IMG/VR virus record: IMGVR_UViG_3300036851_000548
Span: 1-63,719 of that record
Direction: 5' to 3' (one strand)
DNA: 63,719 nt
Source: a virus
The translations under genes were made by a program, and so were the position numbers. Positions 25,473-32,770 of this stretch are shown one piece after another (position 1 is the stretch's first letter; each line of letters opens with the position of its first letter). The notes under the pieces were generated by a model. It saw only the letters and a list, made by a program, of their open reading frames with translations, was not told the DNA's origin and did no database searches.

Positions 25473-25597
25473 GCGGAGCCGGAGTCCGTGTCGGCGAGCA
25501 GTTCGAGCCGCCGCCGGTCGCGCCAGTCGAGGGCGAGGCAGACCGCGAGGGGGAGCAGCGCGGCGTACAGGAGGGTGATCGGCAGGAGCGTCGTCAC
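25469..25597 (-). CDS. Leaderless membrane microprotein
   Basis: 42 residues, one hydrophobic helix (about 5-24) then a charged tail. Its GTG begins about 2 bases after the predicted start of P4, so it heads the glycan operon without a ribosome binding site. Confidence 0.6.
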   Translation of the reverse strand: MTTLLPITLLYAALLPLAVCLALDWRDRRRLELLADTDSGSA

Positions 25598-25605
25598 GCC
25601 GTAGC

Positions 25606-25626
25606 AGGATACGTCGGGGGGCGGAC
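25606..25626 (-). promoter_or_regulatory. Promoter P4 (GTCCG-N10-TATCCT)
   Basis: GTCCG at 25622-25626, TATCCT at 25606-25611. The surrounding 14 bases form CGTA-N6-TACG, an inverted repeat. Predicted start 25599, driving the glycan module. Confidence 0.6.
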
Positions 25627-25632
25627 GGAGGT

Positions 25633-26349
25633 CTAGGCCGCCGCGGGCGCGGACCGCAGGAGCGGGATGCACGCCTCGCCCTGCTCGTGCAGGAGCCGGT
25701 CGAGGTCCGCGAACGTGATCCAGCAGGTGCCGTGCCATCCCCAGTCGGCGCCCCACGAGTTCGTCAGCTTGACGCGGCCGCCGAAGTTCTCGACGTCGAC
25801 AGCGTTCGCGACGATCGCATGGCCGCCCGTGACGCCACCGGCGACGTTGACGTGCGCGTACCCGTCTGTGTTCTCCATCCCCTCATACCAGGGGATGCCG
25901 AGGACGGCGGGACCTTTCCAGGAGAGAGCGAGGATCAGGTCGTCGAGGCCGAACGCCCATCGGTACTCGCGGTACCAGCCGAGCTCGACCCCGGCCTTGA
26001 CGGCCGCGAGGACGCTGGAGCCGCTGTAGTCCTCGCCGGGCCACTCGTCGAGTTGCTGCGCGCGCCGGTAGACGGAGCGGGCGACCTCGTCGTCGAGGCC
26101 CGGGACGGGGTCGGGTTCGGCGGCGGCCTCGTGCGTGACCGCGAACCCCGTGCAGGCGCCCTCCCGCCCCTGGTTGAGGCGGATCCCGAGCGGCCACTCG
26201 TGCGTGCGCGGCTTCGCCTCGTGGTCGTCCAGCGCGGCGCGGATCGGGAAGGAGCGGCTGCGGTCGTCGAACGAGACGAGCCGGTCGAGGCGCGGGTCCC
26301 GGGTGACGGTGCCGTCAGGGAGGGGCGTCTCGTCCACGGGCGGGATCAT
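25633..26349 (-). CDS. Papain-like cysteine protease
   Basis: 238 residues. Catalytic set: 'GREGACTGFAV' (Gln-less variant, Cys about residue 66), 'GGHAIVANAV' (His) and 'LTNSWGADWGWHG' (Asn), which together define the C1A peptidase fold. No signal peptide and no propeptide are obvious. It may act in the virion, in lysis or on host proteins. Confidence 0.82.
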   Translation of the reverse strand: MIPPVDETPLPDGTVTRDPRLDRLVSFDDRSRSFPIRAALDDHEAKPRTHEWPLGIRLNQGREGACTGFAVTHEAAAEPDPVPGLDDEVARSVYRRAQQLDEWPGEDYSGSSVLAAVKAGVELGWYREYRWAFGLDDLILALSWKGPAVLGIPWYEGMENTDGYAHVNVAGGVTGGHAIVANAVDVENFGGRVKLTNSWGADWGWHGTCWITFADLDRLLHEQGEACIPLLRSAPAAA

Positions 26350-27323
26350 ACAGCGGGGAGCGGCGCAGGCAAGAGGTCGCGTTCGATCTCCCAGGCGCGG
26401 CGGTCGGCGGCGGTCGGCCCGGACGCGCGGCGGAGGGGACGCGCCCTCGCCCCGGCGAGCATCTCGGCCTCCCCCTCGGGACCCGACTCGATCATCATCT
26501 TCAGCGAGAGCGCGACGTCCTCGTCCGGGATCCAGTCGTCCGGGTGGATGCAGAGCGAGACGACCGGCTCGTGCGTAACCGGGTCGACGATCGAGGCGCC
26601 GTTGCCGACGGAGATCCGGTAGAGCCAGTTGATCGTGCCGCGCACGTGGAAGCCGCCCTCGCAGACGAACTCGATCAGCTGCAGCGGGGAGAGGTGCTCG
26701 CGAAGGAGCGCCTCGGCCTTCCGGTTCGCGGCCTGGTACGGCATCTCCGCTTCAAGCGCCGCCGCGTTCAGCCCTTCGACGTGCGCGACGTAGGCGCGGT
26801 GCATCCGCTTTCTGGCGTTCTTCGGCAGCCTGAACCTGCGCTCTCCGGGTTCGAGCGTGAGCGGCGGCAGGCGCCCGTACCTGCGCTTCAACTCGACGCA
26901 CTGCTCCACGATGAACGCGTCGCCCTGGTCCTGGAGGTCGGCGCTCGCCATGTGCACGTCGTGGAGGCCGCGCCGGTATTCGAGCTCCTGCTGCGACCCC
27001 ATCCGCTCGGTGACGGCGACCTTCAGCGTGTAGATGCACGGCCGCCACGACCACACCGCGTCGGGGTCGTCGTGGAGCGCGGTGAGACCCGAGGGGGCGC
27101 GGAGCGTCGCCATCATGTACGAGTGCGGCATCAGGAGCGGCGCGCCCGAGTCGGCCCTGCCGAAGAACGCGACGAGCGTCTCCATGACGAGCAGCGCCCC
27201 GGTCTCGGACTCGTAGGCGGGCATCCCGGCGTGGGGGACGCAGGGGGCCGGTCGCCCGCCCTTCGAGACGGTGCGCGGCCCCGGCTCGGCAGCGAAGACG
27301 TCGAGGTGGGGAAGGCCGCTCAC
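26346..27323 (-). CDS. Conserved phage protein of unknown function
   Basis: 325 residues from GTG. The C-terminal part, 'FHVRGTINWLYRISVG...LCIHPDDWIPDEDVALSLKMMIE', follows a pattern I know from uncharacterised phage and bacterial proteins (G-x-Y-x-I, LC-HP, P-x-D-x-x-L). No catalytic motif is evident. Confidence 0.55.
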   Translation of the reverse strand: MSGLPHLDVFAAEPGPRTVSKGGRPAPCVPHAGMPAYESETGALLVMETLVAFFGRADSGAPLLMPHSYMMATLRAPSGLTALHDDPDAVWSWRPCIYTLKVAVTERMGSQQELEYRRGLHDVHMASADLQDQGDAFIVEQCVELKRRYGRLPPLTLEPGERRFRLPKNARKRMHRAYVAHVEGLNAAALEAEMPYQAANRKAEALLREHLSPLQLIEFVCEGGFHVRGTINWLYRISVGNGASIVDPVTHEPVVSLCIHPDDWIPDEDVALSLKMMIESGPEGEAEMLAGARARPLRRASGPTAADRRAWEIERDLLPAPLPAV

Positions 27324-27661
27324 TGCGGCGTGTACGTGTGCAGGACGTAGTCGGAGCCGCAGCCAGGGCAGACGCAGAGCCAGTCCTCGCAGGGCTGCTG
27401 ATGGGAGAGGCCGACCCACTCCCATCCGTCGCGGAGCAGCCGCGTGCGCGGCGAGAGGAGCGGTGCGCACACCCTGTAGCAACCGGGGCACTTCACCTTC
27501 ACCTTCGCCCGCGAGAACGTCTCGCGCTCATCGTCGATCGCCTCCTCGTTGTCAAAGAGGACGGGGCGGTGTACGACGCGCATCTCGCGGCGACGGTCCT
27601 CGGCATCCGCCCTCGGGATCGGGCGAGGACGCATCCCGGCCAGTTCGTCCAGGTCTATCAC
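27320..27661 (-). CDS. Zinc-ribbon protein
   Basis: 113 residues. 'CPGCYRVC' and 'CVCPGCGSDY' form a likely zinc ribbon at the C-terminal half. GTG start coupled upstream. Confidence 0.55.
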   Translation of the reverse strand: MIDLDELAGMRPRPIPRADAEDRRREMRVVHRPVLFDNEEAIDDERETFSRAKVKVKCPGCYRVCAPLLSPRTRLLRDGWEWVGLSHQQPCEDWLCVCPGCGSDYVLHTYTPQ

Positions 27662-27846
27662 GTGTCCGAGTCCGTGTCGCTGACCTCGACCGTGACCGAG
27701 CGCGCGCCCGGGTCGCGGAGGAGTTCGGCGACGTCGTCGGCAGCCTGTTCGGGCGTCATGGCGTCCGTGTAGCGCGTCCCGGCGACGGAGCGCCTCTCGT
27801 CGCCTTCGCCCTCCCACCGGCAGAAGGACAGCGTGTAGCGGGTCAT
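27658..27846 (-). CDS. Small hypothetical protein
   Basis: 62 residues; begins 'RYTLSFCRWEGEGDERR' and ends acidic. Coupled at both ends. Not recognised. Confidence 0.5.
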   Translation of the reverse strand: MTRYTLSFCRWEGEGDERRSVAGTRYTDAMTPEQAADDVAELLRDPGARSVTVEVSDTDSDT

Positions 27847-28538
27847 GCGATCACGTCGAGTCGTCCGCAGCGGATCCCGACGCGGACGGACATCTCGCGG
27901 CCGTCGATGTCGAACGCGAGCACCATCTCCTTCGCGTCCGACTCGACCCGCGCCGACGCCAGCGGATGGCCGAGCGCCTCGGTCAGCATGAGCGCGATCC
28001 GGAGGCCCCGGTCGGCCACGGACTCGGCGGGCACGAGCGCGCGCATCTCGCCGCCGCAGGACGGGCAGGCGCCCGTCGAGGTCGCCTCGCTCTGCCGTGC
28101 GATGCGCTGGCACCCGAGGCAGGAGTAGCGGGGGTCCCACCGATCGATCAGCGCCTGCGTCTCCTCGATCCGCTCCTCCGTGTTCGCGGCCGTCACGATC
28201 ATGTGGAACCTGTGCGGGCACGGCTGCACCTCGCCGCCGTGCTGCACAGCCGGGTGCAGCTGCGGGTCCGGGGAGTCGCAGCGGGGGCAGCGGGCGATCC
28301 GGACGAGGCCGTTCACTCCGTCCGCGCGGTCGGTGACGAGGCCCTCCTCCTCCAGGTGCCGGACGGCGTCGCGGACGCCGCGGACGAGCGGCATCTTCAC
28401 CTGGTCGCGGGGGATGCCCTTCAGTCGTGCGCCGATCGCCGACCACGCGAGGCTGCCGGGGGCGTGGTCGGCGACGAGACGCAGCACCTCGTCGGGGTCG
28501 ACGTGGTCGATCTTGTCCTTCGCGGCGAGGAGTCCCAT
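27843..28538 (-). CDS. Winged-helix and zinc-ribbon protein
   Basis: 231 residues. A winged-helix-like N-terminus ('AVRHLEEEGLVTDR', about 50-65) is followed by CPRC and 'CLGC...CPSCGG' zinc pairs and a C-terminal beta domain. It may bind nucleic acid. Confidence 0.55.
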   Translation of the reverse strand: MGLLAAKDKIDHVDPDEVLRLVADHAPGSLAWSAIGARLKGIPRDQVKMPLVRGVRDAVRHLEEEGLVTDRADGVNGLVRIARCPRCDSPDPQLHPAVQHGGEVQPCPHRFHMIVTAANTEERIEETQALIDRWDPRYSCLGCQRIARQSEATSTGACPSCGGEMRALVPAESVADRGLRIALMLTEALGHPLASARVESDAKEMVLAFDIDGREMSVRVGIRCGRLDVIA

Positions 28539-28828
28539 CAGCGGGTCACCGCGGCCGACGCGACGGGGCCTCCGGCGCTCGCGCGCGGGCGCGTCCCCTC
28601 GGCCTTGTCCTTCGCGGACCGCGCGCCAGGCGCGGCGAGCAGCTTGCCGTGCTTCTTCGAGAACCGCTGCACGGGCTTGCCGCGCGCCTCGGCGACCTCG
28701 TAGAACAGGTAGCCGTCCTTCTTCAGCCGGTCGAACTCCTCCTTCGCCTTCTTCACGCTCCCAGCGTCGTCGGGGTCCCATTCGACCTTCACGTCGCCGT
28801 GCTCATTCAGTACCACGATCTCGCCCAC
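28538..28828 (-). CDS. Small conserved phage protein
   Basis: 96 residues from GTG with AGGAG upstream. The order 'VEWDPDDAGSVKKAKEEFDRLKKDGYLFYEV' then 'FSKKHGKLLAAPG' is typical of a small actinophage head-operon protein of unknown function. Transcribed from P5. Confidence 0.55.
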   Translation of the reverse strand: MGEIVVLNEHGDVKVEWDPDDAGSVKKAKEEFDRLKKDGYLFYEVAEARGKPVQRFSKKHGKLLAAPGARSAKDKAEGTRPRASAGGPVASAAVTR

Positions 28829-28862
28829 GGGGGATCTCCTGTCTGGTCGGGGGTCGCGTATC

Positions 28863-28883
28863 AGGATAGACGGGCGGGCGGAC
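28863..28883 (-). promoter_or_regulatory. Promoter P5 (GTCCG-N10-TATCCT)
   Basis: GTCCG at 28879-28883 and TATCCT at 28863-28868, with CCTGATACG overlapping. Predicted start 28856, leaving a 28-base leader with AGGAG. Confidence 0.58.
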
Positions 28884-28901
28884 GATTGCCACCCGCCCGT
28901 C
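28869..28901 (-). terminator. Hairpin terminator candidate
   Basis: A 10-base-pair stem (28869-28878 with 28892-28901) and 13-base loop lies just after the stop at 28911. There is no U-tract, as is common in actinobacteria. The loop begins with the GTCCG box of P5. Confidence 0.45.
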
Positions 28902-28910
28902 GGCCCCGGG

Positions 28911-29393
28911 CTACTCCGGGCGCGCGTTCGCCTCGTCCGCGAACGCCCCGACCGGGACGTCGTCGACGAGTTCGCCGCTCTCAGTGAAGTGCAGCTCCGG
29001 GCCGTACCGCTTCGCGACGACGTTCGTGTTCGGGTGCCCCTCGTACGCCGTCTCCCCCTCCTCGGGCGGCTCGACCAGGCTGCAGCGGCCGAAGACGGTC
29101 AGGCCGGTATTGCAGACGAGGACGATCTCCTCGTAGGGGACGTCCTCGTAGACGACCTCGCCGCCCTCCCTGACGATCTCGCCGTCGGCGCGCTTCGGCT
29201 GGTGGCGGACGTACCGGCGGCGCTGGATCCGCGAGCCGGGCGGGATCACGAGCCGCGTCTCCTTCGCCCCGCCGATCGTGAAGGTGACGTCGTCGCCCTG
29301 CTTCGCCGGGACGCTCGCCCGGGTGGCGGCGGGGTCGTTCAGGGTCGACGTGAGCGGGCGGGCGCCGCTGACGTCGAGGATGTGCGTGGACAT
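28911..29393 (-). CDS. Hypothetical beta-rich protein
   Basis: 160 residues from ATG with AGGAGGAG upstream. Beta-rich body with 'DDVTFTIGG', 'TRLVIPPGSRI'. May be a virion component. The 151 bases upstream hold no clear promoter of the common type. Confidence 0.5.
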   Translation of the reverse strand: MSTHILDVSGARPLTSTLNDPAATRASVPAKQGDDVTFTIGGAKETRLVIPPGSRIQRRRYVRHQPKRADGEIVREGGEVVYEDVPYEEIVLVCNTGLTVFGRCSLVEPPEEGETAYEGHPNTNVVAKRYGPELHFTESGELVDDVPVGAFADEANARPE

Positions 29394-29544
29394 GCGCTCC
29401 TCCTGTGTCGGTTTTTCCGGTGCAGTCGCGCCTCGGCGGGTCGCGTTCGGGTGGTGCGGTCGGCGGCTCGGCGGCCTGCCGTCTCAGGTGGGCGCCCTCG
29501 GTGCGGCGCGTCCGGGTAAGAGTAGCGGCCAGGGCCGGGTGGCG

Positions 29545-30177
29545 CTAGGTGAGGACGCCTGCCCGGAGAAATCCGTGGTAGCCGGGCGAGGCGATCGAGC
29601 CCGCGCCTGCGGCGCAGGTCTCGCCGTCCTTGCCGACGGTGACCATCGGCGGCTCGCCGTTCCGGATCCAGCACTTGTGGGCGCGGTCTCCCTTGCGGGT
29701 GCAGTTCGTCGCCTCGGCGTCGACGGTCCACTGGTGCCCATCGGGGAGCTTCACGACGAGGGTGCGGCCGTCGGGTCCGTGCGCCCATTCGCCCATCCAG
29801 TCGGCGTACCACATCGCGCCGGGCGGCGCGTCCTCGATCGTGGCGAAGTCGCCGACGGAGGCCGCCGCGCCGGGGACGGCCGAGGCGACCCTGTAGATGC
29901 GCCTGACCAGCACTTGGCGGTGGTCGTCTGGAGCGAATGACCGGCCGCACCCGTCGCAGCCGGTCGGCCAGCGGGGATCGCCTGCGAACGCGTCGGGGTC
30001 CGGGCTGCGGTGCAGGCCGTCATCGGTGATCAGGGCGTGGCCGTTCTCGATCGCGGCGAGGGCCTCGTGCCAGCCTCCCGCGCAGGTGTAGTCGCCGCCC
30101 TCGTGGTCTCGAACGTAACGGCGAAGCCAGCGCTTCTCGTCCTCGGTCGGCTCCAGCAGGTAGCAGGGGGTCGGCAC
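29545..30177 (-). CDS. Hypothetical protein with zinc-binding motif
   Basis: 210 residues from GTG. CDGC (about 74-77), further Cys and Trp residues, 'HQWTVDAEATNCTRKGDRAHKCWI' in the C-terminal half. Not recognised. Confidence 0.5.
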   Translation of the reverse strand: MPTPCYLLEPTEDEKRWLRRYVRDHEGGDYTCAGGWHEALAAIENGHALITDDGLHRSPDPDAFAGDPRWPTGCDGCGRSFAPDDHRQVLVRRIYRVASAVPGAAASVGDFATIEDAPPGAMWYADWMGEWAHGPDGRTLVVKLPDGHQWTVDAEATNCTRKGDRAHKCWIRNGEPPMVTVGKDGETCAAGAGSIASPGYHGFLRAGVLT

Positions 30178-30181
30178 GGGG

Positions 30182-30856
30182 CTACGCCGCGGCCGACTGT
30201 TCGGAGTCGGCGCGCTGGCGGGCGAGGGCGCGCATCGCGGTCTCGATCAGCCGGAGCGCGGTCTTGCACTGCTCGTGGGTGAGGCTCTGCCCGTACCGTT
30301 CGTCCGACTCGCGCAGCTTCCGGATCACGTCGGCGGGGGACGACCCGGCGAGCGGGCGGCCGATCACGGTCTCGCCCCGCAGCCTGCGCTCGCGGACGTC
30401 GGCGAGCTCGGCGCGACGCGTCTCCTCGCCGCGGAGCAGCAGCAGCGTCTGCCCGACGTGCGACTGCGACTTCCCGACCAGCTCGCCGATCTGCCGGTTG
30501 TTCAGGCCGAACTCGTCGCGGAGCCGCAGGTACAGCGCGGCCCGCTCGTCCTTGGTCAGGTTCTCGCGGTGGACGTTCTCGACAATCATCGCGGCGAGCC
30601 GCTCCTGCTCGGAGCCGAACTCGCGGAGCACGGCGGGGACAGCCGGGAGGCCCGCCTCGCGCGCGGCGGCGTGGCGGCGGTGGCCCGCGACGATCAGGTA
30701 GCGGCCGTCCGGCTTCGGCGTCAGCACGAGCGGCTGCAGCACCCCGAACCGGCCGATCGTGTCCGCGAGCTCCGAGATGTCGCCGACGCTGGCGCGGGGG
30801 TTGTCGGCGGCCGGGTCGATCAGGCCGACCGGCACCTGGACGGTCATGGCTTCCAC
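30182..30856 (-). CDS. ParB-like nuclease/partition-domain protein
   Basis: 224 residues. 'IDPAADNPRASVGDISELADTI' start, the ParB box 'VAGHRRHAAAREAG' and a helix-turn-helix ('NNRQIGELVGKSQSHVGQTL'). GTG at 30856 coincides with the predicted start of P6, so I prefer it over the ATG at 30847. It may bind DNA site-specifically near the terminase. A second ParB-like gene is at 53287. Confidence 0.8.
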   Translation of the reverse strand: MEAMTVQVPVGLIDPAADNPRASVGDISELADTIGRFGVLQPLVLTPKPDGRYLIVAGHRRHAAAREAGLPAVPAVLREFGSEQERLAAMIVENVHRENLTKDERAALYLRLRDEFGLNNRQIGELVGKSQSHVGQTLLLLRGEETRRAELADVRERRLRGETVIGRPLAGSSPADVIRKLRESDERYGQSLTHEQCKTALRLIETAMRALARQRADSEQSAAA

Positions 30857-30862
30857 GCTCCG

Positions 30863-30883
30863 AACGTATCAGGATGCCCGGAC
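30863..30883 (-). promoter_or_regulatory. Promoter P6 (GTCCG-N10-TACGTT)
   Basis: GTCCG at 30879-30883 and TACGTT at 30863-30868. CCTGA lies in the spacer (register 2). Predicted start 30856, the first base of the GTG. Confidence 0.55.
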
Positions 30884-30886
30884 GGG

Positions 30887-31087
30887 TCAGCCGTCAGGGG
30901 GGTGCATCCGGAGCGCGTCGATGTAGCCCCGGCCGTACGCGGCCCGCACGTGGGGGCCGACGAGCGCCTCGACGGGGTCGGCGTCGATGGTCGCCCACGC
31001 CTTCGGGAGGTCCGCGAGCAGCGACTGCATCTCCGGGTCCGCGTCGAACATCGCGTCGAGCTGCTCCCTGGTCGGCGCCTCGGCCAC
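30887..31087 (-). CDS. Small leaderless protein after the terminase
   Basis: 66 residues, mostly helical and acidic. GTG lies about 1 base after the predicted start of P7. Not recognised. Confidence 0.5.
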   Translation of the reverse strand: MAEAPTREQLDAMFDADPEMQSLLADLPKAWATIDADPVEALVGPHVRAAYGRGYIDALRMHPPDG

Positions 31088-31094
31088 GGCGGGG

Positions 31095-31115
31095 ATCCTA
31101 TCGCCTCGTCCGGAT
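31095..31115 (-). promoter_or_regulatory. Promoter P7 (ATCCG-N10-TAGGAT)
   Basis: ATCCG at 31111-31115 and TAGGAT at 31095-31100. The TAG is also the terminase stop codon. Predicted start 31088. Confidence 0.42.
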
Positions 31116-32513
31116 CGTCTCCAGGCGGTCGCCGACGCGCGGGATCCGGCCCTGCGGGACGCTGGAGGTGCCGCGGCGACCGGCGGCGCGGCCGGTGATC
31201 GCGTTGTGCGCGCCGGAGAGCGCGTCGACGCAGTCGTCCTTCGCGCCGTTCGGGAAGATCGAGACCTCGTCGAGGAACTCCAGCAGGTTCGGACACGTCT
31301 CCATGATCTGCACCAGCCCGTTGCCGACGGCGGCGGCGACGGGGCGCGCCCTGACCTCCTTCGCTGCGTTGGCGCCCTGGATCCTCGTCAGCCCCTCGTG
31401 GCACGCGAACCCCTGCAGCACCCGGCGCTTGTAGTTCGCGAGCTGCGCCTTCCCCGCCTGCCCGGGGTCCCTCTCGACGTAGACGGGGACGGCGCGGCCG
31501 TCCTCCTCGGCGGTGCGGCGGACGGTCTGCTCGACCCTGTCGTCCTGCCAGCGGCCCCGGACGATGTGGCGGACGGTGAAGGTGCCGTTTGCGTCGACCT
31601 CGTAGCGGAGCCCGACGGTCCAGTCGGGGTCGGGGTAGGCGGCGGACACCTCGCTCCCGGCGAGGTCCCAGTAGCGGAGCGACGACACGGCCGGGGCGAC
31701 CTCGTCGGGTGCGACGATCCGGAAGTCGTCCCGCTTGAACTTGCCGCCCTCCTCGGTCACGTCCCAGTCGCCGTCGATCAGCCGCTGCCGGTCGATCGGC
31801 GAGAGGTGCGCGAGCGATAGCAGGTAGGCGTCATAGTCGAGGTGCGGGTTGTCGTGGATCGTGGCGGGCACGAATACCGCCTGCGGGTCGCGGGTCGCGC
31901 GCTCGATGAAACGGCTCTTCACCCACTGGTGCCCGATGTCGCCCGGGTTGGACGCGGACCGCATCCGCAGAGGGATCTCGTCGAGGTAGCCGCCCTTCGC
32001 CTGCCGCAGGACGCGGAACATGGCGCGGTAGAGGCCCTCGGGGAACGACGTCAGCTCGTCGAAGCCGCAGAACGAGTACGACGGCCCCTTGTAGATCTTC
32101 ACGTCGGCGGGGGTGGCGAGGTACCCGAACCGGATGCTCGCGCCAGACGGGAACGTCCAGGAGCGCTTGGTGCCGTTCCAGTAGGCGTCGCTCGTGTCGA
32201 GCCAGTCGTGCGACGCCTCGATCAGGCCGCCGGGCTGCTCGAACTCGCCGAGGCTGGGGCGGAGCAGCAGCCCGTGGTAGCCGGGCACGTCGACGTACTG
32301 AAGCGAGGCCATCAGCAGCCCGTACGACTTGCCCGGCCCCGCTGCGCCTCCGAAGAACGCCTCCAGTTCGTCGCGGCGGAGGTACCACTCCTGCTTCGGC
32401 GTCGGCTCCAGCGGGCAGTAGGCGCGGGGAAGGCGGAGCGGTCCGAGCGCCTCCTCCAGCGTCTCCCAGGCGACGTCGTCGAGGTCGGCGGCGGCGAGGT
32501 CGAGGACGGTCAC
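31098..32513 (-). CDS. Terminase large subunit
   Basis: 471 residues from GTG overlapping the upstream stop. ATPase: Walker A GGAAGPGKS (55-63), Walker B 'SFCGFDE' (147-153). The C-terminal RNase H-like nuclease is shown by 'RYWDLAGSE' and 'KDDCVDALSGAHNAI'. It packages DNA through the portal. The TerS-like gene is 11 kb away, and a helicase and nuclease stand directly upstream. Confidence 0.92.
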   Translation of the reverse strand: MTVLDLAAADLDDVAWETLEEALGPLRLPRAYCPLEPTPKQEWYLRRDELEAFFGGAAGPGKSYGLLMASLQYVDVPGYHGLLLRPSLGEFEQPGGLIEASHDWLDTSDAYWNGTKRSWTFPSGASIRFGYLATPADVKIYKGPSYSFCGFDELTSFPEGLYRAMFRVLRQAKGGYLDEIPLRMRSASNPGDIGHQWVKSRFIERATRDPQAVFVPATIHDNPHLDYDAYLLSLAHLSPIDRQRLIDGDWDVTEEGGKFKRDDFRIVAPDEVAPAVSSLRYWDLAGSEVSAAYPDPDWTVGLRYEVDANGTFTVRHIVRGRWQDDRVEQTVRRTAEEDGRAVPVYVERDPGQAGKAQLANYKRRVLQGFACHEGLTRIQGANAAKEVRARPVAAAVGNGLVQIMETCPNLLEFLDEVSIFPNGAKDDCVDALSGAHNAITGRAAGRRGTSSVPQGRIPRVGDRLETIRTRR

Positions 32514-32770
32514 AGCGGCCTCCGGCCGCCGCGGCGGACCCACCCGGTGATCCCGCGCGAGCGCGGCGTGCGCCGCACCGTCCGGGGCGCGGACGCGTAG
32601 ACGGCCCGCAGGACGCGCACGGGCGTCCCTGTGGGACGGATGGCGCGCGCGAGGTGCCAGCGGTCGCGCTCGATGTTGTCGGGGAAGAACGGCCCCTGGC
32701 GCCACAGGGCGGCAAACGACAGGTTGAAGAGGGTCGCATCGACCGTGGCGACAGGCAGCGTGCCGGTCAT
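32510..32770 (-). CDS. Small hypothetical protein before terminase
   Basis: 86 residues from ATG, overlapping stops at both ends. A neutral N-terminus with 'NLSFAALWRQGPFFPDN' and a very Arg-rich end. Not recognised. Confidence 0.45.
   Translation of the reverse strand: MTGTLPVATVDATLFNLSFAALWRQGPFFPDNIERDRWHLARAIRPTGTPVRVLRAVYASAPRTVRRTPRSRGITGWVRRGGRRPL

Noticed and set aside
27550-27555. TTGACA on the minus strand
   Set aside because: It lies inside a coding gene and has no -10 element at the right distance.
29394-29544. A GTCCG-type promoter in the 151-base gap before the gene at 28911-29393
   Set aside because: TACTCT is present but the base box at the fixed spacing is CCCGG, which does not fit.
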